From Enterobacter cloacae complex sp. R_G8 (GTDB lineage: Bacteria; Pseudomonadota; Gammaproteobacteria; Enterobacterales; Enterobacteriaceae), in the NCBI RefSeq assembly GCF_024599795.1, contig NZ_CP102246.1:3224001-3288000 (forward strand): 64,000 nucleotides of DNA, read 5' to 3'. Numbering within the stretch: the first letter of the stretch is position 1; every line of letters starts with the position of its first letter. The notes below the pieces were generated by a model that saw only the letters and a program-made list of their open reading frames with translations, searched no databases and was not told the origin of the DNA. A program made the position numbers and the translations under genes. Below, piece after piece: positions 9,810 to 20,181 of this stretch.

Positions 9810-11273
9810 ATGAAACGAATTTTGCGGCACTTTCTGCCCCTTTCGCTGCGGGTTCGCTTTTTGCTGGCCACGGCAGCCGTTGTGCTGGTGCTATCGCTCT
9901 CTTATGGCATGGTGGCGCTGGTCGGTTATAGCGTCAGCTTTGATAAAACAACGTTTCGACTGTTGCGCGGTGAAAGTAACCTGTTTTATACCCTGGCCAG
10001 ATGGGAAAACAATAAGATCACCGTCGAAATGCCGGAAAACCTGAACCAGCAAAGCCCGACAATGGCACTGATTTACAATGAAAAAGGGAAACTGCTCTGG
10101 GCGCAGCGTGATGTGCCATGGCTGGTGAAACGTATTCGTCCGGAATGGCTGAAAACCAATGGATTTCATGAAATCGAAGCCGACCTGAATACCACCAGCA
10201 CCTTGCTGCGAGAAGATCGCTCTCTGCAGAAAAAGCTCAATGAGATCCGCGCCGATGACGCCGAGACGGAGATGACCCACTCCGTCGCCATCAATCTTTA
10301 TCCCGCCACCACCAATATGCCTCAGCTCACCATCGTGGTGGTGGATACCATCCCCGTCGAGCTTAAACGCTCTTATCGGGTCTGGGGCTGGTTCGTGTAT
10401 GTACTGGCCGCCAATTTGCTGCTGGTCATACCGCTGCTGTGGATTGCCGCCTGGTGGAGTTTGCGCCCGATAGAATCACTGGCGAAAGAGGTCCGTGAGC
10501 TGGAGGAGCATCACCGTGAGAAGCTCAACCCAGAGACCACGCGCGAGTTAACGAGCCTGGTGCGTAACCTCAACCGTCTGCTGAAAAGTGAACGCGAACG
10601 CTACGATAAATACCGCACCACGCTGACTGATCTCACTCATAGCCTGAAGACCCCGCTGGCCGTGATGCAAAGCACCCTGCGCTCCATGCGCAGTTCCAGG
10701 ATGAGCGTCGATGAAGCCGAGCCGGTAATGCTGGAGCAAATCAGCCGTATTTCGCAGCAAATTGGCTATTATCTCCATCGCGCCAGTATGCGTGCCGGCA
10801 GCGCCCTGTTGAGCCGGGAACTGCACCCTGTGGCACCGCTACTGGATAACCTGACCTCTGCGCTGAATAAGGTGTATCAGCGCAAAGGGGTTAATATCAG
10901 CCTCGATATCTCCCCGGAAATCAGCTTTGTCGGCGAAAAAAATGATTTCATGGAGGTGATGGGTAACCTGCTCGATAACGCCTGTAAATATTGTCTGGAG
11001 TTCGTGGAGGTTTCCGCCCGTCAGACGGACAACGAGTTGCACATCATTGTTGAGGACGATGGCCCGGGGATCCCGCGCAACAAACGTGACGTGGTGTTTG
11101 ATCGCGGTCAGCGTGCGGATACACTGCGTCCCGGTCAGGGTGTAGGGTTATCAGTCGCTCGTGAGATTGTCGACCAGTACGATGGCAAAATCGAAACCGG
11201 TGAAAGTTTGCTTGGCGGTGCCAGAATGGAAGTGATTTTTGGCCGTCAGCAGCCCACATCGAACGATAGTTAG
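9810..11273 (+). CDS. phoQ: Sensor histidine kinase PhoQ
   Basis: The 487-residue inner membrane kinase/phosphatase partners PhoP. It has transmembrane helices at about 17-39 and 195-215 flanking a periplasmic sensor with an acidic patch ([11 protein letters not shown]) that binds divalent cations or cationic peptides. These are followed by a HAMP-like region, a dimerisation domain with the phosphorylated histidine in [11 protein letters not shown], and an ATPase domain ([25 protein letters not shown]). The ATG follows the phoP TAA with no gap. Length is within one residue of E. coli (486). Confidence 0.97.
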   Translation: MKRILRHFLPLSLRVRFLLATAAVVLVLSLSYGMVALVGYSVSFDKTTFRLLRGESNLFYTLARWENNKITVEMPENLNQQSPTMALIYNEKGKLLWAQRDVPWLVKRIRPEWLKTNGFHEIEADLNTTSTLLREDRSLQKKLNEIRADDAETEMTHSVAINLYPATTNMPQLTIVVVDTIPVELKRSYRVWGWFVYVLAANLLLVIPLLWIAAWWSLRPIESLAKEVRELEEHHREKLNPETTRELTSLVRNLNRLLKSERERYDKYRTTLTDLTHSLKTPLAVMQSTLRSMRSSRMSVDEAEPVMLEQISRISQQIGYYLHRASMRAGSALLSRELHPVAPLLDNLTSALNKVYQRKGVNISLDISPEISFVGEKNDFMEVMGNLLDNACKYCLEFVEVSARQTDNELHIIVEDDGPGIPRNKRDVVFDRGQRADTLRPGQGVGLSVAREIVDQYDGKIETGESLLGGARMEVIFGRQQPTSNDS

Positions 11274-11325
11274 CCCGTTATGTGAAAAATGCGCGGATCT
11301 CGCACCCAGGCTCCTGCGCTTCCGT

Positions 11326-11331
11326 TATAAT
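11326..11331 (+). promoter_or_regulatory. Candidate -10 of roxA
   Basis: A perfect TATAAT 33 bases before the roxA ATG, in the gap after phoQ; the -35 is weak. Confidence 0.4.
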
Positions 11332-11364
11332 CCGACTCAGTAAGAGCCTGCGGAATAAAAAAAT

Positions 11365-12486
11365 ATGGATTATCACTTAGCACTGAACTGGCCCGAGTTT
11401 ATTGAACGTTACTGGCAGAAACGCCCGGTGGTTCTTAAGCGCGGGTTCAGCAATTTTGTCGACCCTATCTCGCCTGACGAACTGGCCGGCCTGGCCATGG
11501 AAAACGAAGTCGACAGCCGCCTGGTGAGCCACCAGGATGGAAAATGGCAGGTCAGCCACGGTCCTTTCGAAAGCTACGATCACCTCGGTGAAAATAACTG
11601 GTCATTGCTGGTGCAGGCAGTCAACCACTGGCACGAGCCGACGGCAGCCTTAATGCGCCCGTTCCGCGCCCTGCCCGACTGGCGAATGGACGATCTGATG
11701 ATCTCCTTCTCCGTGCCAGGGGGCGGCGTTGGTCCGCATCTGGATCAGTACGATGTGTTTATCATTCAGGGGACCGGCCGCCGCCGCTGGCGAGTGGGTG
11801 AAAAAGTGCCAATGAAACAGCACTGCCCGCATCCTGACCTGCTTCAGGTAGATCCGTTTGACGGGATCATCGACGAAGAGCTGGAGCCGGGTGATATTCT
11901 TTATATCCCGCCTGGATTCCCGCATGAAGGCTACTCGCTGGAAAACTCCCTCAACTACTCCGTCGGGTTCCGCGCGCCAAGCGGTCGCGAGATGATCAGC
12001 GGTTTTGCCGATTACGTTCTGCAACGCGAGCTGGGCAGCCATCGCTACAGCGATCCGGATGTGCCTTCCCGCGAGCATCCGGCAGACATTCTGCCAGCAG
12101 AGCTGGATAAGCTGCGCGGCATGATGCTGGATCTGATCAACGAGCCGGAACATTTCAGACAGTGGTTTGGTGAGTTTATCAGCCAGTCACGTCACGAGCT
12201 GGATGTGGCGCCTCCGGAGCCGCCATACCAGGCCGACGAGATTTATGATGCGCTGCAGCAGGGTGACAAGCTGGTTCGCCTGGGTGGGTTACGCGTGCTA
12301 CGCATCTGTGAAGATGTCTTCGTCAACGGCGAGAAGCTGGATTCTCCGCATCGCCCGGCGCTGGAAGCCATCGCCAGCCATCTGGTACTGACTGCCGATA
12401 CCTTTGGCGACGCCCTGGAAGATCCCTCTTTCCTCGCCATGCTTGCCGCGCTGGTCAACAGCGGGTATTGGTTCTTTGAGGACTGA
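11365..12486 (+). CDS. roxA: Ribosomal protein uL16 arginine hydroxylase
   Basis: RoxA (YcfD) is a JmjC-type 2-oxoglutarate/Fe(II) oxygenase that hydroxylates Arg81 of ribosomal protein L16. The iron-binding triad is visible as HLDQYD (HxD) near residue 125 and the histidine in FPHEGYS near 187; a C-terminal winged-helix domain follows (about 300-373). The 373-residue length equals E. coli. It is transcribed alone and is followed by a REP pair. Confidence 0.95.
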   Translation: MDYHLALNWPEFIERYWQKRPVVLKRGFSNFVDPISPDELAGLAMENEVDSRLVSHQDGKWQVSHGPFESYDHLGENNWSLLVQAVNHWHEPTAALMRPFRALPDWRMDDLMISFSVPGGGVGPHLDQYDVFIIQGTGRRRWRVGEKVPMKQHCPHPDLLQVDPFDGIIDEELEPGDILYIPPGFPHEGYSLENSLNYSVGFRAPSGREMISGFADYVLQRELGSHRYSDPDVPSREHPADILPAELDKLRGMMLDLINEPEHFRQWFGEFISQSRHELDVAPPEPPYQADEIYDALQQGDKLVRLGGLRVLRICEDVFVNGEKLDSPHRPALEAIASHLVLTADTFGDALEDPSFLAMLAALVNSGYWFFED

Positions 12487-12499
12487 GTTGTAATGTATT

Positions 12500-12569
12500 G
12501 CCGGGTGGCGGCTACGCCTTACCCGGCCTACCTGTTCCCGTAGGCCCGGTAAGCGAAGCGCCACCGGGC
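12500..12569. repeat. REP pair (BIME) between roxA and pepT
   Basis: GCCGGGTGGCGGCTACGCCT... and, inverted after a short spacer, GTAGGCCCGGTAAGCGAAGC... are two facing REP elements typical of enterobacterial intergenic BIMEs. They lie between the converging 3' ends of roxA and pepT, where they can stabilise mRNA ends or bind gyrase. Confidence 0.85.
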
Positions 12570-12575
12570 GATGTC

Positions 12576-13799
12576 TTAACGCTTCGCGGTTAACTCCGCA
12601 ATCCGCACAATCACCTTCACCGCTTTTTCCATCCCTTCCAGCGTCACAAACTCATGCTTACCGTGGTAGTTGTATCCCCCGGTAAAGAGATTCGGGCACG
12701 GCAATCCCATGAAGGACAGTTGCGAACCGTCGGTGCCGCCGCGAATCGGCTTCAGCACCGGTTCAATATCGCAGTCGCGCATGGCCTGCTGCGCGATATC
12801 CAGGATATGCGGATGCTCCATCACCTTCTCGCGCATATTGTAGTAGCTGTCTTCAATAATCAGCTCAATATAGCAGTCCGGGTGCAGCCCCTTACCCACC
12901 TTCTTCGCGATTTCCATCATCTTACGCTTGCGTGCTTCGAACGCTTTACGGTCAAAGTCACGCACGATGTAGTGCATCTGCGCGCTGTCCACCGTGCCTT
13001 TGATGCTGGTCAGGTGATAAAAACCTTCATAACCTTCGGTCTGCTCCGGGCTCTCATCCGCCGGGACTTCCGCATGAATACGGGATGCCAGCGACAGCGC
13101 ATTTACCATCACACCTTTGGCGGAGCCGGGATGGACATTGTTACCCACAATTTTGATGGTCACGGACGCGGCATTGAAGTTTTCAAATTCCAGTTCGCCC
13201 ACGCCACCGCCGTCAACGGTATAGGCCCACTGCGCGTTAAAGGCCTCGACATCAAAATGTTTCGCCCCCTTGCCCACCTCTTCATCCGGCGTAAAGGCCA
13301 CACGGATATCACCGTGTGGAATATTTTTTCCTTTCAGCACCGCCAGTGCCGTCATGATCTCCGCGATACCCGCTTTGTCATCCGCCCCCAGCAGCGTTTT
13401 GCCATCCGTGGTGATCAGCGTCTGCCCCAGCAGCTGGTGCAGCACCGGGAACATCACCGGCGAGAGCACTTCGTCACCAATTCCCAGCGCAATGTCACCG
13501 CCACGGTAGTTTTCCACAATCTGCGGATTAACATGTTTACCGCTAAAATCCGGAGAGGTGTCGACATGGGAGATAAAGCCAATCGCCGGAATATCGCCGG
13601 AGACGTTGGCAGGCAGCGTGCCCATCACAGTGCCTTTTTCGCTCAGGGTGACATTGACCAGCCCCATGGCCTCAAGCTGCTCTTTGAGCAGATTTAATAA
13701 CTTCCACTGGCCTTCGGTGCTTGGCACCTGGCGGACACCCGGTTTAGATTGGGTATCCAGCGAAACGTACTGTAAAAAACGCTCAAGTAATTTATCCAT
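12576..13799 (-). CDS. pepT: Peptidase T (tripeptidase)
   Basis: PepT is a cytoplasmic zinc aminotripeptidase of family M20. Zinc-binding motifs are visible as [11 protein letters not shown] and [12 protein letters not shown], with the catalytic glutamates in [10 protein letters not shown]. Start: the ATG at 13799 (MDKLLERF) after GAGGGTGA gives 407 residues, close to E. coli (408); an in-frame ATG at 13844 would add 15 residues without a ribosome site. E. coli pepT is anaerobically activated by FNR; only an imperfect half-site is visible here. Confidence 0.97.
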   Translation of the reverse strand: MDKLLERFLQYVSLDTQSKPGVRQVPSTEGQWKLLNLLKEQLEAMGLVNVTLSEKGTVMGTLPANVSGDIPAIGFISHVDTSPDFSGKHVNPQIVENYRGGDIALGIGDEVLSPVMFPVLHQLLGQTLITTDGKTLLGADDKAGIAEIMTALAVLKGKNIPHGDIRVAFTPDEEVGKGAKHFDVEAFNAQWAYTVDGGGVGELEFENFNAASVTIKIVGNNVHPGSAKGVMVNALSLASRIHAEVPADESPEQTEGYEGFYHLTSIKGTVDSAQMHYIVRDFDRKAFEARKRKMMEIAKKVGKGLHPDCYIELIIEDSYYNMREKVMEHPHILDIAQQAMRDCDIEPVLKPIRGGTDGSQLSFMGLPCPNLFTGGYNYHGKHEFVTLEGMEKAVKVIVRIAELTAKR

Positions 13800-14066
13800 G
13801 CAGTCACCCTCACTTTTTGTGACAACATTATCAATAAGCATCAAAACGCAAATATTGCGTCAGGTCACTTTTATCCCGCAAACGAGAATATATTACGTTT
13901 ATATCGTTGTACGTCAGTAAATGTAGCTTATGAATCAGTGACAAGGATTGGCGATTCCCGTGGTTTGCCGTAGAATGTCCGCCCTCATTACGAGTCACCA
14001 AGGTGGTTACACACAAACCCCGCTTCGGTCTGCTGCCCGGAGCGTCTATATGGGACAGCGCAAAAA

Positions 14067-15185
14067 TTGAATACTCAATCCCGTTCACGTTCACCGCTGG
14101 TGCAACTGGAACGAATTCGTAAAAGTTTTGATGGTAAAGATGTCATTTCCGACCTCAACCTGACCATCAATGATGGTGAGTTCCTCACGCTGCTTGGCCC
14201 TTCTGGCTGCGGCAAGACAACCGTACTGCGCCTTATCGCCGGGCTGGAAAGCGTCGATAGCGGCCATATCCACCTTGAAAAGCAGGACATTACCCAGGTC
14301 CCCGCTGAAGATCGTCACGTTAACACCGTCTTTCAAAGCTATGCTTTGTTCCCGCACATGACCGTGTTTGAAAACGTTGCGTTTGGTCTGCGGATGCAAA
14401 AAACACCGGCCAGCGAGATCCCGCCGCGCGTAACAGAAGCGCTGCGAATGGTTCAGTTGGAGGAGTTTGCTCAGCGCAAACCGCATCAACTGTCTGGTGG
14501 CCAACAGCAACGTGTGGCCATCGCCCGTGCGGTGGTCAACAAACCGCGTCTGCTTCTGCTGGATGAGTCCCTCTCCGCGCTGGACTACAAACTGCGCAAG
14601 CAGATGCAGAACGAGCTTAAGGCCCTGCAGCGTAAGCTGGGCATTACCTTCGTCTTTGTCACTCACGACCAGGAAGAGGCACTCACCATGTCCGACCGTA
14701 TCGTGGTGATGCGCGATGGCAAAATCGAGCAGGACGGCACGCCGCGTGAAATCTACGAAGAGCCGAAAAACCTGTTTGTGGCCAGCTTCATTGGCGAGAT
14801 CAATATCTTCAACGCCACGGTTATCGAGCGTCTGGATGAGCAGCGCGTTCGGGCGAATGTCGAAGGCCGCGAGTGCAATATCACCGTTAACTTTGCCGTT
14901 GAGAAGGGACAAAAGCTCAACGTGCTGTTACGCCCGGAAGATCTGCGCGTCGAGGAGATCCACGGCAATGTGCAAGCCGAAGGATTGATCGGCTATATCC
15001 GCGAGCGTAATTACAAAGGGATGACGCTGGAATCCGTTGTCGAACTGGAAAACGGTAAGATGGTGATGGTCAGCGAGTTCTTTAACGAGGACGACCCGGA
15101 CTTCGATCATTCGCTCGATCAAAAAATGGTGATTAACTGGGTAGAAAGCTGGGAGGTTGTGCTGGCTGATGAAGAACACAAGTAA
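14067..15185 (+). CDS. potA: Spermidine/putrescine ABC transporter ATPase PotA (5' end apparently shifted by one base)
   Basis: PotA energises PotBC. Walker A (GPSGCGKT), the ABC signature (LSGGQQQR), Walker B (RLLLLDES) and the H-loop (VTHDQ) are all present, with a C-terminal regulatory domain from about residue 235. The frame is 372 codons if begun at TTG 14067. The better ribosome site (CGGAG) serves the ATG at 14050, which reads MGQRKN then stops. One extra A in the A5 tract at 14062-14066 would join the two as MGQRKKLNTQS, matching E. coli MGQSKKLNKQ. So this copy either has a one-base deletion, uses TTG, relies on slippage, or contains a sequencing error. potB overlaps the end. Confidence 0.93.
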   Translation: MNTQSRSRSPLVQLERIRKSFDGKDVISDLNLTINDGEFLTLLGPSGCGKTTVLRLIAGLESVDSGHIHLEKQDITQVPAEDRHVNTVFQSYALFPHMTVFENVAFGLRMQKTPASEIPPRVTEALRMVQLEEFAQRKPHQLSGGQQQRVAIARAVVNKPRLLLLDESLSALDYKLRKQMQNELKALQRKLGITFVFVTHDQEEALTMSDRIVVMRDGKIEQDGTPREIYEEPKNLFVASFIGEINIFNATVIERLDEQRVRANVEGRECNITVNFAVEKGQKLNVLLRPEDLRVEEIHGNVQAEGLIGYIRERNYKGMTLESVVELENGKMVMVSEFFNEDDPDFDHSLDQKMVINWVESWEVVLADEEHK

Positions 15186-16026
15186 ATTCCAGAATGTGGT
15201 GATTGCCACGATCGTCGGTTGGCTTGTGTTGTTTGTCTTTTTACCCAACCTGATGATCATCGCCACCAGCTTCCTGACCCGCGACGATGCCCACTTCGTG
15301 GCGCTGGTCTTTACGCTGGATAACTACTCGCGCCTGCTCGATCCGCTCTATTTTGATGTGCTGCTGCACTCGCTGAATATGGCGTTGATCGCCACCGTTG
15401 CCTGCCTGGTGCTGGGGTATCCCTTCGCGTGGTTCCTGGCGCGTCTGCCGCAAAAAATCCGCCCGCTGCTGCTCTTTTTACTGATTGTTCCCTTCTGGAC
15501 CAACTCCTTAATCCGCATCTACGGGCTGAAAATCTTCCTCAGCACCAAAGGCTATCTTAACGAGTTTCTGCTGTGGCTGGGGGTGATTGATACGCCAATC
15601 CGCATCATGTTTACGCCTGGCGCAGTCATTATCGGTCTGGTTTATATCCTGCTGCCGTTTATGGTGATGCCGCTCTACTCCAGCATTGAGAAGCTGGACA
15701 AACCGCTGCTGGAAGCGGCGAAAGATCTGGGGGCGAATAAGCTGCAGACCTTTATCCGCATTATCATTCCGCTGACGATGCCCGGCATTATCGCGGGCTG
15801 TCTGCTGGTGATGCTCCCGGCCATGGGCTTGTTCTATGTTTCTGACCTGATGGGCGGCGCGAAAAACCTGCTGATCGGCAATGTGATTAAGAGCCAGTTC
15901 CTGAACATTCGCGACTGGCCATTCGGCTCCGCCACCAGCATTACGCTGACGGTGGTGATGGGTCTGATGCTGCTGGTTTACTGGCGCGCTTCGCGATTGC
16001 TGAATAAGAAGGTGGAACTCGAATGA
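15169..16026 (+). CDS. potB: Spermidine/putrescine ABC transporter permease PotB
   Basis: Inner-membrane permease with six predicted helices and the ATPase-contacting EAA loop ([16 protein letters not shown]). The ATG at 15169 (MKNTSKFQN, 285 residues) overlaps the end of potA and has GGAGG upstream; an ATG four codons earlier is also in frame. Some E. coli entries start 10 residues further in. It overlaps potC by four bases (ATGA), as is usual in this operon. Confidence 0.96.
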   Translation: MKNTSKFQNVVIATIVGWLVLFVFLPNLMIIATSFLTRDDAHFVALVFTLDNYSRLLDPLYFDVLLHSLNMALIATVACLVLGYPFAWFLARLPQKIRPLLLFLLIVPFWTNSLIRIYGLKIFLSTKGYLNEFLLWLGVIDTPIRIMFTPGAVIIGLVYILLPFMVMPLYSSIEKLDKPLLEAAKDLGANKLQTFIRIIIPLTMPGIIAGCLLVMLPAMGLFYVSDLMGGAKNLLIGNVIKSQFLNIRDWPFGSATSITLTVVMGLMLLVYWRASRLLNKKVELE

Positions 16027-16814
16027 TCGGTCGACTGCTTCGCGGCGGTTTTATGACCGCTATTTATGCTTACCTGTATATCCCGATTATCATTTTGATC
16101 GTGAACTCGTTTAACAGCTCACGCTTCGGGATCAACTGGCAGGGCTTTACCACCAATTGGTACAGCCTGCTGATGAACAACGACAGCCTGCTGCAGGCCG
16201 CGCAGCACTCATTAACCATGGCGATTTTTTCCGCAACCTTCGCCACGCTGATTGGTTCGCTCACCGCCGTGGCGCTGTACCGCTATCGCTTTCGCGGCAA
16301 ACCGTTCGTCAGCGGCATGCTGTTTGTGGTGATGATGTCACCGGATATCGTCATGGCGATTTCACTGCTGGTGCTGTTTATGCTGCTGGGTGTCCAGCTC
16401 GGCTTCTGGTCGCTGCTGTTTTCCCATATCACCTTCTGCCTGCCGTTTGTGGTGGTGACGGTCTTTGCACGCCTGAAAGGCTTTGATGTGCGTATGCTGG
16501 AGGCTGCGAAAGATCTCGGTGCCAGCGAGATGACCATTTTGCGCAAAATTATCCTGCCGCTGGCCATGCCCGCCGTCGCGGCCGGGTGGCTGCTCAGCTT
16601 CACCCTGTCGATGGATGACGTTGTGGTCTCCTCTTTCGTGACCGGGCCGAGCTATGAAATTCTGCCGTTGAAAATCTATTCGATGGTGAAAGTCGGCGTC
16701 TCGCCAGAGGTGAACGCGCTGGCGACCATACTGTTGGTGTTCTCACTGGTACTGGTGATTGCCAGCCAGATTATTGCTCGTGATAAAACAAAATCTCAGG
16801 GGACAATGAAATGA
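16023..16814 (+). CDS. potC: Spermidine/putrescine ABC transporter permease PotC
   Basis: Second permease subunit, 263 residues with six hydrophobic helices and the EAA motif ([19 protein letters not shown]). It forms the polyamine channel with PotB. It overlaps both potB and potD by four bases, so the four genes are translationally coupled. Confidence 0.96.
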   Translation: MIGRLLRGGFMTAIYAYLYIPIIILIVNSFNSSRFGINWQGFTTNWYSLLMNNDSLLQAAQHSLTMAIFSATFATLIGSLTAVALYRYRFRGKPFVSGMLFVVMMSPDIVMAISLLVLFMLLGVQLGFWSLLFSHITFCLPFVVVTVFARLKGFDVRMLEAAKDLGASEMTILRKIILPLAMPAVAAGWLLSFTLSMDDVVVSSFVTGPSYEILPLKIYSMVKVGVSPEVNALATILLVFSLVLVIASQIIARDKTKSQGTMK

Positions 16815-17845
16815 AAAAAATGCTTGCCGCTGCGGCACTGGTGCTCGGAATGGGCGTCGCGCACGCTGATGACAGCAAAACACTCTACTTCTATAACTGG
16901 ACTGAGTATGTGCCGCCGGGTCTGCTGGAGCAGTTCACCAAAGAGACGGGCATTAAGGTCATCTACTCCACCTACGAGTCCAATGAAACCATGTACGCCA
17001 AGCTTAAAACGTACAAGGACGGCGCGTACGATCTGGTGGTGCCATCGACCTACTTCGTCGACAAGATGCGTAAAGAGGGCATGATCCAGAAGATCGACAA
17101 GTCGAAGCTGACCAACTTCAACAACCTCGATCCGCAGATGCTCAACAAACCGTTCGATCCGAACAACGACTACTCCATTCCGTACATCTGGGGTGCGACC
17201 GCCATCGGCGTTAACAGCGAAGCAATCGATCCTAAAACCGTGACCCAGTGGGCCGATCTGTGGAAGCCTGAATACAAAGGCAGCCTGCTGTTAACCGACG
17301 ATGCCCGTGAAGTGTTCCAGGTGGCGCTGCGCAAGCTGGGTTACTCGGGCAACACAACGGACCCGAAAGAGATTGAGGCGGCCTATAACGAGCTGAAAAA
17401 ACTGATGCCTAACGTGGCGGCGTTCAACTCCGATAACCCGGCGAACCCGTATATGGAAGGTGAAGTGAATCTCGGCATGGTATGGAACGGCTCTGCCTGG
17501 GTTGCCCGTCAGGCCGGTACGCCGCTGGAGGTTGTCTGGCCAAAAGAAGGCGGCATCTTCTGGATGGACAGCCTGGCTATTCCTGCGAATGCGAAAAACG
17601 TTGACGGTGCCCTGAAGCTCATTAACTTCCTGTTACGCCCGGACGTGGCGAAGCAGGTTGCCGAGACCATCGGCTACCCGACGCCAAACCTGGCCGCCCG
17701 TAAGCTGTTGAAGCCTGACGTGGCCAACGATAAGTCGCTCTATCCGGATGCCGACACCATCAGTAAAGGTGAATGGCAAAACGACGTCGGCGATGCGAGC
17801 CGCCTTTATGAAGAATATTACCAGAAATTAAAAGCCGGCCGATAA
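16811..17845 (+). CDS. potD: Spermidine/putrescine periplasmic binding protein PotD
   Basis: Polyamine-binding protein of 344 residues with a signal peptide (MKKMLAAAALVLGMGVAHA, cleavage after residue 19). The mature part contains the ligand-site segments FYNWTEYVPP, STYESNETMYAK and the tryptophan/aspartate region WNGSAW typical of PotD. It is the last gene of potABCD and is followed by a GC-rich hairpin. Confidence 0.96.
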   Translation: MKKMLAAAALVLGMGVAHADDSKTLYFYNWTEYVPPGLLEQFTKETGIKVIYSTYESNETMYAKLKTYKDGAYDLVVPSTYFVDKMRKEGMIQKIDKSKLTNFNNLDPQMLNKPFDPNNDYSIPYIWGATAIGVNSEAIDPKTVTQWADLWKPEYKGSLLLTDDAREVFQVALRKLGYSGNTTDPKEIEAAYNELKKLMPNVAAFNSDNPANPYMEGEVNLGMVWNGSAWVARQAGTPLEVVWPKEGGIFWMDSLAIPANAKNVDGALKLINFLLRPDVAKQVAETIGYPTPNLAARKLLKPDVANDKSLYPDADTISKGEWQNDVGDASRLYEEYYQKLKAGR

Positions 17846-17859
17846 GCGCCGCAGCCTGG

Positions 17860-17886
17860 CTCCTCACGTCGCCACGTCGTGAGGAG
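17860..17886. terminator. Hairpin between the convergent potD and EAL-HDOD genes
   Basis: CTCCTCACG pairs with CGTGAGGAG across a nine-base loop. There is no U tract on either strand, so it may act as an mRNA-end stabiliser rather than an intrinsic terminator. Confidence 0.5.
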
Positions 17887-17888
17887 CG

Positions 17889-19118
17889 TTAACCCGCCGC
17901 ATTTTCCCCCGCCCAGATCGTCGCCGTTCTCATGGCATCGACGACCTCGTCATCCGACAGTCCCAGCCCCTTAGCCATCCTGGCCGCCTCACCCCACTCC
18001 TGCTGTTCATAGTAGCGACACAGCGCCACCATGTCGGCTAACATGCCTTCCTGATGACACAGGGCATGGCTGACAGCCTGCGGCACCGCAATTTGCTTCA
18101 TCAACTCCGCCATTGGCAATTCAAGCAGGGTATCGAGCAGAGAGAACAGGCCACACATAAACGCATTCTCCGCCAGCCCCGGCTCATGCATCTTCTCTGC
18201 AATCAGCTCACAGAATTTACCCCGCATCATACTCAGAGGATAAAGTTCGTCGACGGTGTCATTGCCGGCAGTGGCCAGCACCACCACCGCAACAAAGCGT
18301 CGCAGTTGATTTTCCCCGAGATAGCGGAGCACTTCGCTGAGCGTTAATTTGCTAAAATTGCAGACACCGACGTGTTTAAACGCCGTATGTTTCATATAAC
18401 GCATGATTTTATAGGACAACGTGAGGTCGGTTTTTATTAACGACTCAATTATCCGAAAATCAGGTTTATTCCGCCCCACTTCCATCTGCAGGCGGAAAAT
18501 CGCCAGTTGATTTTGCGATAAGCGCTTATATTTAATCACTTCAGGACGGCAGAAAAAGTAACCCTGAAAAAGCGAAAAACCTGCCTCGCGATAGTGTTTG
18601 AATTCCTCTTTAGTCTCAACTTTTTCAGCGAGATACTTTATATGGCGGGTCAGGTCTTTACGCGCTTTTAGATAATCCTGAATTTGCGCTAAGGTATAAT
18701 TCCTGACATCAAATTTGAGAATAGAAATATAGGGCAAAAAGCGATCCCATTCCGGCGCGAGGGTGAAATCATCAAGCGCAAAGCGATACCCGTGCGCACT
18801 CATCTCTTTAACGGCCTGCAATAACGCCTCACCGGGAACCGCATCTTCAAGGATCTCGATAACGACGCTCTCCTTGTCCAGCGCTTCACCGCTGCGATCG
18901 ATGACCATTCTGGACGGAAAGTTGATAAACGACGTCTGTGCCCCGGCGATACGCCGGGACGGGACACATAAAAAATGGTCGGAGATCATTCTGGATGTTG
19001 CAAATTCTGCCGATACATCCGGAAAACGGTTTGCCATCCCATCCCTGAAAAGCAGTTCATAAGCCACCGTATTCATATCCGGGTTAAAAATGGGTTGTCT
19101 CGCAATAAATCCGTACAT
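17889..19118 (-). CDS. EAL-HDOD protein (YuxH/CdgJ type), possible cyclic-di-GMP phosphodiesterase
   Basis: 409 residues: an EAL domain at about 1-200 and an HDOD domain at about 205-390. The EAL domain keeps equivalents of most catalytic positions: the glutamate in VAYELLFRDG, FINF, EILED, ALDDF, ILKFDV, AEKVET and FQGYFFCRP. However, the EAL signature is degenerate and the DDFG glycine is replaced by threonine. Vibrio CdgJ, of this architecture, affects motility. The ribosome site AAGGAGG is strong. Flanks are potD and cobB; E. coli has ycfZ-ymfA in this place. Activity is uncertain; it could be a c-di-GMP binder or a signalling scaffold. Confidence 0.85.
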   Translation of the reverse strand: MYGFIARQPIFNPDMNTVAYELLFRDGMANRFPDVSAEFATSRMISDHFLCVPSRRIAGAQTSFINFPSRMVIDRSGEALDKESVVIEILEDAVPGEALLQAVKEMSAHGYRFALDDFTLAPEWDRFLPYISILKFDVRNYTLAQIQDYLKARKDLTRHIKYLAEKVETKEEFKHYREAGFSLFQGYFFCRPEVIKYKRLSQNQLAIFRLQMEVGRNKPDFRIIESLIKTDLTLSYKIMRYMKHTAFKHVGVCNFSKLTLSEVLRYLGENQLRRFVAVVVLATAGNDTVDELYPLSMMRGKFCELIAEKMHEPGLAENAFMCGLFSLLDTLLELPMAELMKQIAVPQAVSHALCHQEGMLADMVALCRYYEQQEWGEAARMAKGLGLSDDEVVDAMRTATIWAGENAAG

Positions 19119-19301
19119 ATCCCATCCTCCTTATCGACGTTATATTTATTAGCATCCTCTTTCTACACTACGATAACGAGCATTATTAAGCACTATTTTG
19201 ATTGAATGCACAAAATAATAGCATCCACACTAATTAACAGGACTTATATTTTGTTCCGTAATCACTGTTAATGGTAATTTCAGCGGACGCATGCATAAAC
19301 G

Positions 19302-19330
19302 AAAAAGGCACCCGTTTAACAGGTGCCTTA
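19302..19330 (-). terminator. Terminator of cobB
   Basis: Leftward, AAGGCACCTG and CGGGTGCCTT form a stem around GTTAAA, followed by TTTTCG. It lies 15 bases past the cobB stop. Confidence 0.85.
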
Positions 19331-19344
19331 TCACATTATTGCTA

Positions 19345-20166
19345 TTACAGACCTTTCAGCAGCTTATCAACAAACTCCGGTACGACCTCGCTTGCCAACC
19401 CGTAATGTTTCTCTTCAAACTCACTTCCCACCTGGCTCGGCTCAAGGTTCAGCTCTACGGTATGTGCGCCGTGCAGGCGCGCTTCGTGAACAAACCCCGC
19501 CGCCGGATAGACATGTCCTGACGTACCGATGGCGATAAACACATCCGCCATCGCCAGCGCGCTGTATATCTCATCCATCCCCAGCGGCATTTCGCCAAAC
19601 CAGACCACATGCGGACGCAGACGCGCAGGGAACTGGCAGCAGTGACATTTATCCTCAGGCAGCACGTCCTCTTTCCAGTCCAGCACCTGGCCGCTCCATG
19701 CACAGCGCACCTTCAGTAGCTCGCCGTGCATGTGGATGATGTTTTTGTTGCCGGCTCGCTCGTGCAGGTTATCGATATTCTGCGTAACCAGCAGAAAACG
19801 ATCCCCCAGCGCCTCCTCCAGCTTCGCCAGCGCCAGGTGCGCCGGATTAGGCGCTATTTCTGGCTGCTGAAGCTGACGACGGCGGGCATTGTAAAATGCC
19901 TGCACAAGATCCGGGTCACGGGCGAAGCCTTCTGGTGTCGCCACATCCTCCACACGGTGCTCTTCCCACAACCCGTCCGCGGCGCGGAAGGTTCGAATAC
20001 CGGACTCGGCAGAGATCCCCGCCCCGGTCAGCACCACCACTCTGGGTTTATCCATCGCTTCTGGCATCATTCTGTCTCTGAAAAAGATCCGCTGACGCAA
20101 GCGCTCACGTAAGCGGCGTTTATTTTTGCGAAAACGGCTGAGTCGACCCTGGCGACGCGACAGCAT
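19345..20166 (-). CDS. cobB: NAD-dependent protein deacylase CobB (sirtuin)
   Basis: CobB removes acetyl and succinyl groups from lysines using NAD. Visible are [15 protein letters not shown], the NAD site [12 protein letters not shown], the catalytic histidine in HMHGE, zinc cysteines (CAWSG, CHCC) and the class-III Tyr/Arg pair in FYNARRR that binds succinyl groups. The long form has 273 residues with an arginine-rich N-terminal extension; Met38 ([11 protein letters not shown]) corresponds to the start of the known short isoform. The C-terminus is about six residues shorter than in E. coli. nagK lies immediately upstream. Confidence 0.96.
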   Translation of the reverse strand: MLSRRQGRLSRFRKNKRRLRERLRQRIFFRDRMMPEAMDKPRVVVLTGAGISAESGIRTFRAADGLWEEHRVEDVATPEGFARDPDLVQAFYNARRRQLQQPEIAPNPAHLALAKLEEALGDRFLLVTQNIDNLHERAGNKNIIHMHGELLKVRCAWSGQVLDWKEDVLPEDKCHCCQFPARLRPHVVWFGEMPLGMDEIYSALAMADVFIAIGTSGHVYPAAGFVHEARLHGAHTVELNLEPSQVGSEFEEKHYGLASEVVPEFVDKLLKGL

Positions 20167-20181
20167 AGTAACCCTCGTAAA

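Noticed and set aside
12654..13697. 347-codon antisense frame within pepT
   Set aside because: The sense strand encodes intact PepT; the antisense product is a composition artefact.
13800..13900. FNR site for pepT
   Set aside because: Only TTGAT followed by a non-matching half (ATTGA) is present, too weak to list as a site.
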